Shown piece by piece: positions 1-10,392 of a stretch of DNA of 64,000 nt. Location of the stretch: the NCBI GenBank assembly GCA_036320915.1, contig JAXBDG010000015.1, forward strand, positions 558,001 through 622,000, in the 5' to 3' direction. Source of the DNA: Linnemannia elongata. Taxonomy: Eukaryota > Mortierellomycota > Mortierellomycetes > Mortierellales > Mortierellaceae. The translations under genes were made by a program, and so were the position numbers. The notes below the pieces were generated by a model, which saw only the letters and a list, made by a program, of their open reading frames with translations, made no database searches and had not been told where the DNA came from. Numbering within the stretch: position 1 is the first letter of the stretch; each line of letters begins with the position of its first letter.

Positions 1-2700
1 TCGTTCAAGGAGAAGTTGGAGATGCTCCCTGCCGTCAAGCGCCTCCGCGGCCTCGGCTACAACCTGTTTGCCACCGCTGGTACCGCCGATTTCATGAGCG
101 AGCACGGTGTTCCCGTCAAGTACCTCGAGGCCCTTGAGGATGACAACGACAGCCAAAAGTCTGAGTACTCGCTCAACCAGCACTTGGCCAACAACTTGAT
201 CGATCTCTACATCAACTTGCCCTCCAAGAACCGTTACCGCCGCCCTGCCAGCTACGTTTCGAAGGGTTACCGTACCCGTCGTATGGCTGTTGACTTCTCG
301 GTTCCCTTGATCACCAACGTCAAGTGCGCCAAGTTGTTCGTCGAGGCCCTCGCTCGCCACAAGGAGATTGAGATCGAGTCTGTCGACTACAAGGCCAGCA
401 ACCGCACCGTCACCCTCCCTGGTCTCATCAACATCCAGGCCTTGATTCCCGGTATTTCCACCGCTGGCAGCAAGGACTTTGAGGAAATCTCCAAGACCTC
501 GATCTCGTCTGGATTCACCATGATCGGAGCCATGGGCACCGGTATCCCTAAGGGTGTCGAGGATAGCGCCAGCTTGGCCATTGCTTTGAACAACGGCAAC
601 AACCACGCCCACTGCGACTACTTCTTGTCGATGAACGCCAACGTTGACAATGCCAACAACAGCTTGAAGGAGACCAACGCTCTCTTCATCCCCTTCTCCC
701 CTGTTGCCGGTCGTGCCATGGCCAACGTCTCGGAGGCTGCCAAGTACTTCAACTCGTGGCCCGCTAACAGCCACATCATCACCGATGCCAAGGGCACTGA
801 TCTTGCCTCGATCCTCCTCCTCGCCTCGCTCCACAACCGCTCCGTCCACATCACCGGTGTCTCGAGCCGCGACGACATGGCCTTGATTCAGATGTCCAAG
901 GACAAGGAGTTGCAGGTCACCTGCGACATTGAGATCTACTCGCTCTTCTTGACCCGCGAGGAGACCGGATCTGCCTTGTTGCCATCCAAGGCTGACCAGG
1001 ATGCCTTCTGGAACAGCCTCCACGTCTTTGACTGCTTCACCGTTGGTGCTCTCCCTTACCGCCTTGCTGCTGAGAAGGGCACTCCCGTTGTCCACGCCGG
1101 CATTGAGGAGACCCTCCCCCTCTTGGTCGATGCTGTCAACAAGGGCCGCTTGACCATGGACGATGTTGTTGCCAAGTTGTACACCAACCCCCGCAAGATC
1201 TTCTCGCTCCCCGAGCAGAAGGATTCGTACGTCGAGATCGAGACTGACCGTGCCTGCATTTTGTCCAAGACCACTGGTCCCTTTGCTGGCAAGGCCCTCT
1301 CTGGCACCGTCCACCGCGTTGTCCTCCACGGCGCCACCGCCTACTTGGATGGTGCCTGGTACACCACCGGTGTCGAGGGCCAGGATGTCACTTCTGTTGC
1401 CCAGGCCATTACCAAGGCCATTGAGAAGCCCCACATCACTGTCCCCGCCCACGGTGCTGCCAACGCCTCGATCATGCACTCGCCCCGCCTCGGACCTTCC
1501 TCGGAGTTTGTTGCACCCTCGACTCCTTTGGTCCGCCCCTCGGACGGTCGCCGCGGCAGTGTCCAGATGGAGCACTCTGCTTCATCGACTGGTATTGTCC
1601 CTGCTCACGTTGCTGCTGCTGCTGCTACCCGTGAGGTTCCCTCGGTGATCTCTCGCATCCTCAACAACTCGCCCTTCTCGCACCGCCACATCCTGTCTTC
1701 GAAGCAGTTTGACCGCAACGAGCTCCACACTTTGTTCAGCTTGGCCCACGAGATGCGCACTCAGGTCGAGCGCAACGGCGCGATCGACTTGCTCCATGGC
1801 AAGGTCATGTGCTCGATGTTCTACGAGCCCTCGACCCGCACTTCGTGCTCTTTCCAGGCTGCCATGTTGCGTCTCGGAGGTACCGTTGTTGGTGCCGATG
1901 GCTCGTCGTCGTCGGTCGTCAAGGGCGAGACTTTGGCCGATACTGTCCGCACCTTGGGCTGCTATGGTGATTTGATTGTCCTCCGCCACCCCGCTCCCGG
2001 CAGTGCTGCCACTGCTGCCAAGTTCTCCAAGGTCCCCATCATCAACGCTGGCGACGGTGTCGGTGAGCACCCTACCCAGGCCTTCTTGGATGTCTACACC
2101 ATCCGTGAGGAGCTCGGAACAGTCAACGGCTTGACCATCACCTTGGTCGGAGACCTCAAGAACGGCCGCACTGTCCACTCGCTCGTCAAGTTGCTTGCTT
2201 ACTACCACGTCACTCTCAACCTTGTCTCCCCTCCCTCGCTCCGCATGCCCGAGGATGTCAAGGCTGAGTTGATCAAGGCCGGTATTGCCATCAACGAGTT
2301 GACTGACTTGAACGAGGTCATTGCCGAGTCGGATGTCGTCTATGTCACCCGTGTCCAGAAGGAGCGCTTCGAGAACCTTGAGGAGTATGAGCGCGTCAAG
2401 TCTGCCTACATTATCAACAACAAGATGATGAGCAAGGCCAAGACCCAGATGATTGTCATGCACCCCTTGCCCCGTGTCTCTGAGATCGAGCCCGAGGTTG
2501 ATTTTGACCAGCGCGCTGCCTACTTCCGCCAGATGCGCTATGGTCTCTACGTCCGCATGGCTCTCCTTGCCCTTGTAAGTTGTACTTCTATTTCTCTTCA
2601 GTGATGACGATGTCCAACCACTTTTCCGCACACAGAAACTGACCATTTTTTCATTTCTTTCCTTATTTTCTTTCTGCAGGTCCTTGGCAAGTCGATCTAA
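1..2700 (+). CDS. URA2: URA2/CAD-type multifunctional pyrimidine enzyme, C-terminal part (5' partial)
   Basis: This is the 3' part of the fungal carbamoyl-phosphate synthetase / aspartate transcarbamoylase, which makes carbamoyl aspartate in the cytosol for UMP synthesis. The frame is open from base 1, so the glutaminase and CPSase parts lie outside the window. Visible domains, in window codons: MGS-like regulatory domain about 5-110 (FATAGTADF), a dihydroorotase-like domain about 120-460, a Ser/Pro linker about 470-540, and ATCase about 550-864 with the carbamoyl-phosphate motif STRTS near 608, HPTQAFLD near 690 and HPLPR near 821. The dihydroorotase part lacks the metal-binding HxH (LPGLINIQAL), as expected for fungal URA2, where a separate enzyme does that step. 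Exons 1-2574 and 2680-2700, with GTAAGT donor and TGCAG acceptor; the last exon codes only VLGKSI and the stop. Confidence 0.96.
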
Positions 2701-3417
2701 ATGTATCACACACCTTTATATCTTCAACTCTAGAAAAAAACAGAAAAAACAATCCATTGCTCTTTTCGCTTTTGTAATAATACTCGCATTTAATAAATAT
2801 TTTTGTTCCAATTATCCATGCACCTTTTGTCGTGTCATTTCCTCTCGTTAATGGAACGGCAGTATCGATGCTGCCAGAAAAGAGCGAACGACGAAACAGA
2901 GCTTTCTCGCAGTTTCTCTACAGGATTATTGGACACGATCTGGTTGAACAAGGAGAAGACCAAGGCCGTAAGGGGTGATGGCACCAGGGATACTTGACAG
3001 AGCTGTCTCTCCTCCTTTTTATGTGTTTGTCTGCACTCTTCTTTGCAGACCATGGATAACAACAGAGGGAGAGAAAATATGATCCTACCTTCTTTTGGCG
3101 TCGCGTATACATTTTGTTTTTTCGATGTCCATTCAATCCAATCCTCCTCTGCCTGTCATTTCGTTTTAATGTTTCCCCTCCCCCCCCCGGTTGTTCCATT
3201 TTATCTTCAATTTCTTCACCTTTCCCCACATTGATTCTTTTGAAGAAAATGACTAGCAACTAATGTGCTTCTTTTTTTTTTATTGCGAATGATGAATGGG
3301 AGTGTATAAAGTACATGTATAAAAGGACAAATAAAACAAAAAAAAATTAGAAGAAAAAGAGAAGAAAAAAAAAAACGACAATCGCTCTTAAAAGTCGTCC
3401 TCTTACTTTTCAATCTC
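2701..3417. other. Convergent spacer between URA2 and chitin deacetylase
   Basis: This holds the 3' ends of two converging genes. It contains a 10-base C run near 3180, A/T homopolymers near 3271-3281 and 3340-3375, and no credible coding sequence. The small open frames here have no recognisable domain. Confidence 0.6.
2792..2797 (+). terminator. Likely poly(A) signal of URA2
   Basis: A canonical AATAAA lies 92 nt after the URA2 stop codon in an A/T-rich stretch. Its position suggests it directs 3' end formation of the URA2 transcript. Confidence 0.5.
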
Positions 3418-4971
3418 TTACAACAACTGGGAAAGACCAGCAGCAATAGCAGCAGCAAATCCAAGGGTGACCACAGAACCAGCCATGACATGACCGGTAG
3501 CACTGTTACCCTTGCTTCCGTTGGGGGAACCAGTTGAGGTGGGCAAAGGGGCAGTAGGAGTCTGGGTTGCAATGTCGTTGAATGTGCAGTTAGAGTTGTT
3601 GCACAAGCACTGGGCAGCAACGGGATCCCACCACTCCATGGCGCAGGTTGCAGGGACGGGGGCGCGGTAACCAGTCTGGCCGGCAGCAACGGCACGAGCA
3701 GGGACGGGGTCAGTAACTGAGGGGTTGGCGGTGGGGCATCCATAGCAGGTCGACCACGAACCGGTGGCAAAGTTGCACATCTGAAGAAGATCCTTGTCGA
3801 TCGATCCAGCCTTGGAGTCATCCAATCCGTTGCAGATCTCTTTGCCGACGGCGGGCTGTTGGCACTTCATGTAGGGCTGGTTGGCCAGCTCTGAGGCGGG
3901 GACGGGGTTCTTCATCCACTCGAGCAACTGCTGGTTGGTGACGAACCAGACATCCGGTTGAGCTGCAGCCCATGTGAAGAAATCGTTGTAGAGACTGGTG
4001 GCGTTGCCGACGTGAACGGGGTGGAGGTAGATACCGAATGGCTGACGGGTGCCCTGGTAGTGGCGGTTGAAGTTGTCCTTGAACCACTGGGTGACGACGC
4101 TGGCAGAGCCGCTCAACTGGACATCCATCGAGTAGGCGTTGCCCTGGGGGTCGATGATGGCGTGCATGGGGATCTCCCACATGCCGGGCTGGGCGACACC
4201 CTGGGCGCAGATACCGTTCCAGCAGTCGTTGGCAACACCATAGTCGAGGGTGTAAGGCCAATAGGCATCGGTGGTGGTGGCGGTGGTGGAAGAGTCGTAC
4301 TGGATCTTTTCCTGGGCGAGGACGTCGAAGGTCGACTTTGAGTAGTTGAGGAGAGGAGCACGGAAACCGGTCATCTTGGCGTAGGGGATGCCCGAGAAGG
4401 CGTTGATGGCCTTGCGGTTGCCAGAGACCTCCTCTGTGGATGAGACAAGCAATTAAAGGTAAACGTAAAAATGCTGTTAGTGGAGGAAAGAGGGCTCAAT
4501 AAAAACCACTGGCCAATTTTGTTCACTGCATCATATCGCGTCAGAATAATATATAAAAAACATATGCCATTGGGTGAATTTACCAATTGGGGGGGTACCG
4601 ATATGATTCATGGTGTGGTCGGCAATCTCGTTACCAGCAGCATACCACTGCTGGATGAGGGCAAAGTCAGAGTACAAGGTCTGGGCGAACCAGGTGGCCT
4701 TGATGGGGCAGTTGTTGGGATTTCTGTGGGTGGCCATCAACGAGGCGGCGACGGGGACAGTTGGGGCCTGGACGGCATCGTCAAAGGTGAGAGTGAAGAA
4801 CTGGGGGACGGTCTTAGGGTCCATGCCCTTAGGAGGGTTGACGGAGGGGCAGACACAAGTAGGGAAGACACACTTGGTGGTGTCGCAGGCGGGTGCCGCC
4901 TGCGCATCGGCGACACCGGCGATAAAGAGAGCCGAAATGGCAGCAGCCAGGGAGATAGTTGTGAAGCGCAT
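3418..4971 (-). CDS. Secreted, GPI-type chitin deacetylase (NodB family)
   Basis: The predicted enzyme deacetylates chitin to chitosan at the cell wall. Exons on the minus strand are 4971-4584 and 4433-3418 (467 aa). The 150-nt intron has donor GTAAAT and acceptor CACAG; joining restores IEEVSGN in the expected family context. An N-terminal signal peptide (about 1-24) is followed by a Cys-rich stretch. NodB motifs are complete: TFDD (62-65) with the base and metal-binding Asp pair, HTMNH (119-123), RAP (154-156), a D-W segment near DYGVANDCWNG, and the late His in LHPVHV. A C-terminal Ser/Thr/Gly region ends in a hydrophobic tail, which suggests a GPI signal. It is an ordinary family member with all catalytic residues visible; the exact substrate cannot be told from sequence. 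Confidence 0.93.
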
Positions 4972-5713
4972 TATGTATGTGTATGTGTTAATTCAAACTA
5001 CGACATGGAACATAAGAAGAGACAAGAGAAGTGAACTCAAACGAAATTAGTTATTTGGTCAAGTCTGCTGCTCAATTGGCACTGTAGATATATTACTCAA
5101 AACAAAATTAGCCAAGGGGAAGGGGGGGCAATGCAAGGGACGGCACGAGCAGGAGTAGAAGGGGCGAGGGTGGCATTGGGCTGTTGTGGGTTAGAGGCTA
5201 GCATTGAGGCCATTCGTCATATGGCGAAATAAGGCCATAGTCCAAACGAATTCAGGGACCAAAAAAAAAGGTGTTGATAGTGAAGGGTATAGATGGAATC
5301 AGGGTCAAGAAAGTGTAAACACTTGAGTCTGTTTGTCGATCTGTTGTGTTCCGTTGAGTAACAGAAACGACAACAACAGGTTCAACCATAAATGGTTGAA
5401 TCCTGACCTGAAATGAAGGATAAGGTAGCACAGGCGACTCTTTGTGTGTTGATGCTGTTGCTCACCTATTAGGGATATGGGAATTGAATGGCGAGTGAGA
5501 GGAGTGGTGGAGAGGAGGAAGATGGAAGGATGAAAGTGAAGAAAAGTGAGGTGAAGGGAGGATGTGAATGTGAATATGTGTGTGAGAGAGAGAGAGAGAG
5601 AAAGAGAGAAAGAGAGAAGGGAAAGAGAGAAGGAGAAAAGTGAAGAGACGGAAGAAAGAAAGAAAGAAAAAGAAAGTGTGAGAGCTGGTCGGATGTAGGA
5701 AATATTGCTGTCT

Positions 5714-5721
5714 TTTTATAG
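5714..5721 (-). promoter_or_regulatory. TATA-like box, probable chitin deacetylase promoter
   Basis: Read on the minus strand this is TATAAAAA, followed downstream by a CT-rich tract (about 5690-5580). The same order (TATA, pyrimidine tract, leader) is seen before the F-box gene at 10393. The first minus-strand gene is the deacetylase, 743 nt away, so a long leader, perhaps with an intron starting at GTGAGC (5465), is implied. Confidence 0.45.
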
Positions 5722-8700
5722 GCACTTGCCGGTTCCTGCAACTAATATATGATATGCATACAATATGTGTGGTCGGCCGGGTTGGTTGATGTACCCAGGG
5801 TTAAGGAAAGAACAGAGAACAAGGAAAGAAAAAAAAACAAAGGCGGACAACCCGCTTTGTTTCTCACACTGCCCTCGTATCTAGACTATGTCACTCCCTG
5901 CCTGACTCTTCCTTTCGCACCACCTTCTGCCGTCCCTGAAAAAAAAAAAAAAAAAAAAAAAAGGTGAGAAACAGGACTGAGAAGGCGGATGCGTGGATAA
6001 AAATAATTTTTCTTTTCTCGTTCCGATAAAAATATCTTGAAGGTGTGCGTGCTGTGTGTGTGGGTTGGATGTGGGCGTACATCTTCTTGTGCTAGTTGCC
6101 TGTAAAATTAGTATTTTTAGGGGTGTGTCTTCTGTCTCTGTGTATGTCTTGTCGGAGACACCTTGGGCTTGCTTTTAGTACCTTGAAGAACAATGACGGA
6201 AAAGAAGAACGCCTTGCTGCCCAACTGACTGACGACTTGGAAGGAGTACACACGTTCTCTCTTTTCTCACTATACGGCGTAAAGCTATTCCTGGACCTAT
6301 GATATTGAAAAACCATGCGCATTGGGAGTGAACAAGTGGGATATATAGAAAAATGGCACCTACTACAGGATGGGTAGTCAAACAAGGGTTTTTGAAGGAA
6401 AGGTCATGCTGGCCACCATTAAAAGAAAACAAAAGTGTGAGTTGTTAATGTACAGTGTATAAGATTCATCCGCTCAAGGGACATACATGGGAACTACACA
6501 AGGGCTGTCGTTTTCATCTATCCATCTTTGTCCACCCCATATGAATCTTATCCATGTCCATGTAACGCATGTCTCTTTGTCTTGCACGAAGACTAGAAGA
6601 ACAAAGGAGCCACCCTCACACGTTTTGATCCTTTGGCTCAACTTCTTCTTGGTTTCTTCATTCCTTTCTCCGATTATGTCTCATACATGTACTGTACGTC
6701 TGGCGTTCTTCGTGCATGGGTAAGAGAGAGAGACAGAGGCGAATGCGTCGCCTCCTCTGGCCTACTCCTCTCGTCTTCTCTTCGCCACCCCTCTGTCGAT
6801 GATGCCTACTCTCTTTCCTCCTCCTCCTCCTCCTTATTGTTCAAAATGTGCGCCGCTTCCTGACGACAGGAGAATGAAGTAGGTTTGAACGAACGACTTT
6901 CTTTACATCCCCAGCCTCCTTTTCAATTCTTTCGTGAACAAAAAAGGCGCCTCTGACGAATGAGCGACGACACCCATTGAAACAATTGAAACTAGATGAT
7001 GTCGCCATCCAGTTTTTCGAGCAATGTCCTGCAATTTCTCTTCCGTGTTTTATTTGCCTGTGACCAAGACAATATCCTGCAACCAACTTGGTGAACTATT
7101 TTTCGTCACCTCTCTTTATGCCAGGCTAGTCGTGTTGCGAGCTAATTTTTGATTTCTGGGTGCGCATGTGCCTTTTTTTCTCGTGTTCAAACGGAGAGAA
7201 ATAACATGAGCTCAAAAAAGAGTGCGCGTTTTCTAAGGGTTATAAATAAAACAAGAAAGTAAAGTTGTTCTATTGAGATTAGACCACCTGGAGTTGAGCG
7301 AGAAAGGAGCAGGGAGGAAAAGGATGTACGGGTAGAAAGAGCCCTCTTTTGCACTCAGTCGGTTCCTGGTCACTACCAAGGTTGAGCGCCCAAAACATAT
7401 GACAAGTTTGTCTCCACACGCGTGTTTTTGTTGCTTTACTAAAACTAGGCAAAATAACCACCCTCACTTTGTCGTGCATTACTCAGGTGTTCTTCTTCCT
7501 CGAAGCAATGGAGGCATTGGTGATAGTGCACAAGTTATGTGCAGGTTACCATTCCATATGCAGTTCTTGACACAACAAGTGGTTCCTTGCTTCTTCGTCT
7601 CTCCACCCCCTTAAACCCTCACGTTAATTCCTATTTTTTCATTTCATTTCCTCCCTTCCTTGCACGGCCCATCCTCTTTTTTTGGTGTGACCTTGTCGTC
7701 CACAGGCTGTGTGAAGTAACAGGAACATAAAAAAATAGAAGCTGCAAGCAAGAAAGCAAGCCGCCAATGCTAGAAATTCGTAATGGAGTCATCCATGCAG
7801 CAGGGTTTTCAGTCGCTTCAAACCGCTACAGCGAAGAGCGCAAACAGGATCGAACTTTTCTTCGAGACAAATAGGCAGAAGGGAGTAGGAGAATAGCAGC
7901 AGAAATGTGTGAGAATGAGAGGGAGAAAGAAGTTTGATGATGAACGATAGCAAAGAAGAAGAAAGTCATTGAAAAATAAAACCACCTTGGTCACAACTGG
8001 AACTGATTACGATTGCCTTTCAACGACACTGCCGCTGGAGAAGAAACGGGGGAGAATAGAAAAGGGCGGGGGTCTAATAACGAACAGGCAGGTTAGGACA
8101 GACCTAGAAAAGGGTACATTCTTTTGCTTCATTGTCTATTTTTTCGTGTTCGTGTGCTCGTGTTCGTGCTTGTGGGGCGAAGGGTAGGTGGTTGGTTGGT
8201 GGTTTATGAATTTGGGCAGTCTTTTCAAAACGACATTCACCCGTCCGTTCGCTTCACGGTTCAGATCAGGAACAAGTGCAAATCAGCATTGGCGTTCATC
8301 CTCCTCGTCTTTTTCCTAGTACTTCTAACTCATGGGACATGTCGGCATGAATAATTACGAGGTTTCGAGGAGGAGGAGGAGGATGGAAGGAATGCGAGCA
8401 CACAGTGGTAGAAAACGGTGGCCGCAAGGTCAAGGACATCAACAACAAACCCCATTGGATTAACTACCAAAAACAAGAAAACCAAACTGTCACTGGATGT
8501 TCTTCCAGGCCAGAGGAGACGTGCAACACTCAAAATCCCATCGCATTTGATGCTCGTCATGCTCCAGGTCTGTTTGTAAGCAGACGCAACGTTATCAAAC
8601 TGTGGCTCCTCATTGTTAGGGTCACTTCATTCACCACCAGCTCCATTCGATCACCTTTTTTTATGTCAAGGACAACAGCATTGGCAAACCACTCGGGATT

Positions 8701-10292
8701 TTCATTCATGCTCTCTACGATTCTCTCTCTCCCTCCTTCTCGCCTACTTCCTCGTTCATTTTTTTTCTTTTTTCTAGCGGTCACCATAAGAGGCATGGAG
8801 TAAAGGAGAAATAAAAAAGAAGGATAAACTTATCCTCCATCCCACTGCATCGCATCTCCCCAGGGGTTCCCGATCCATCGCAGGTCCGGGCACCACACCA
8901 CGCTTACGCAGGAATAGTAAACAGTGCATAACAATAATGGCCTGGTCCCCTGAGTCTCTCGTTCTCTTTTCACTTTTCTATGCGTTACCCTCCATTGTTT
9001 TTGTCAAACAAGAATGCATATTTTTCCCATCCAGTCAAATTCAGCCCTTTGTTGGTACAGTTTCTTTATGCTTATGTACAACTCGACAGAAAAGAGAGGG
9101 CTCTCTGACGTCTGGGTCCGTCAACTACTGTTCGTTTTCATTTCCCGTTTTTTGTGTTATGCCTGTGTGTCCACATGGCATACGCAGGAAAACCTTAAGA
9201 GAGGGAGTGAAGAAAAACAAAGATGGAGATCTGCTTTTTTCTATGCCCATGTTGAGGCTGAACTGGAGGCGTGGGTGGTAGAGGAAGAGGGAGAGGACTG
9301 AGCGAGAGAGATAGAGAGAAAAGGCGACAGAAAGAGAGAATAGGAGTAAAAGAAGGGAACAATGCAACAAAGATGACAAGGCCGAGATTGTGGATGGTCA
9401 CTTAATAGTGAGAAGGGGCAATTGACAATGGCATTGTCGTGTGTCCTTGGTGATGTCTATGGCTATGGCTATGGCTATTGGAAGACCTCAATAGCTGGAC
9501 TTCTTTCTCCCTCTCTGTTTTTCTATGTTCTTGATTGTAATTACTTCGGTTGTGTTGTTTGGCGCTCTCCCCTGCCAGTTCCAATGGCCGTCGTGTGTGT
9601 ATGTGTGTGTGTGTATCCCTCCTACCAGTACTATTTAATGTCGATGTGTGTGTGTTGGATGGCGACTGAATTAAGTGAGAAGGAAGGGGGTCGCTCAGTC
9701 TGTTTGATTGTGGCGAGGAGAGCGGGAGAGACAGAGCTGAGAGGAACAGAGAGACAGAGCTGAGAGAGAGAGACATTGAGACGAGGGCATGACCCTTCTC
9801 TCGTTCCTACTCCTTTTTTACTTACCCATTTTTGCCTTTTGAAATTGAATGCAACAACATCGCCTCACTCTCTTCTCCTTTTCCCTTCGTCCCTTCCCTT
9901 CTTCCCGATGAATGGCAATTGTGGATGTGGATGAGTTTAGCCCAAAAAACACCGCCCACTCCCCTCATCTCTTTTTTTCTGTTTTCTGTTCAGGCACAAG
10001 GGGAGAGGTCAACCTTGAGCTCGGACATCTCTTTTTTCAATCATATAAATATTCGTGTGTTCATGACCTTTTTTCTTTTCTTTTTTTCTCCACCCATGAC
10101 CATCTAACAACAACCATCCGACCCAATTGTTATCCCTCTCCCTTCTCTCTCTTGGCTTTTCTTCCTCCCCATTACCATCGTCATCCTTCTTCTTCTCTCT
10201 TCGTCATACTTTAGCCACTTCCTCTCTTCTCACTCTAGACCACAACTTGCCATCCGCACCCATCCTATCTCCACTCCCTTCTCCTACCAACA

Positions 10293-10300
10293 TATATAAA
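10293..10300 (+). promoter_or_regulatory. TATA box of the F-box/LRR gene
   Basis: TATATAAA lies 93 nt before the ATG at 10393 and is followed by a CT-rich leader (about 10318-10373), the arrangement typical of promoters in this window. Confidence 0.55.
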
Positions 10301-10392
10301 CACACACACCTCCTCTTATCTCTTTCTCTTCTCTCCTCCTTCTCCCCTTCTTTCTTTCTCTCTCTCCTTCTTAAAAACCAATTATTAAAACC

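Larger units (their letters stand above)
4972..10392. other. 5.4-kb spacer without a supported gene
   Basis: The left 750 bases are probably the leader and promoter of the chitin deacetylase. The rest shows short open frames on both strands without ATG-anchored domains, an A22 run near 5940-5962, a (GGCTAT)3-like repeat at 9461-9478, and a repeat of GACAGAGCTGAGAG near 9730-9765. The plus strand is purine-rich at 9280-9360 and 9660-9780, i.e. a minus-strand pyrimidine tract. It becomes pyrimidine-rich at 10080-10380 ahead of the F-box gene. No RNA gene was recognised. Confidence 0.5.

Noticed and set aside
1582..2709. 375-codon minus-strand open frame antisense to URA2
   Set aside because: Mirror of the ATCase coding frame with strongly biased composition; URA2 on the plus strand has clear domains and splice sites.
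6096..6302. Plus-strand frame containing STLKNNDGKEERLAAQ
   Set aside because: Starts at TTG, is short and has no family resemblance; left as unsupported.
8405..8803. 132-codon plus-strand frame in the 5-kb spacer
   Set aside because: Ends in poly-Phe from a T tract; a minus-strand frame overlaps it; no recognisable domain.
9402..9776. Minus-strand Ser/His-rich frame
   Set aside because: Low-complexity translation of a pyrimidine tract, interpreted as promoter or leader DNA.
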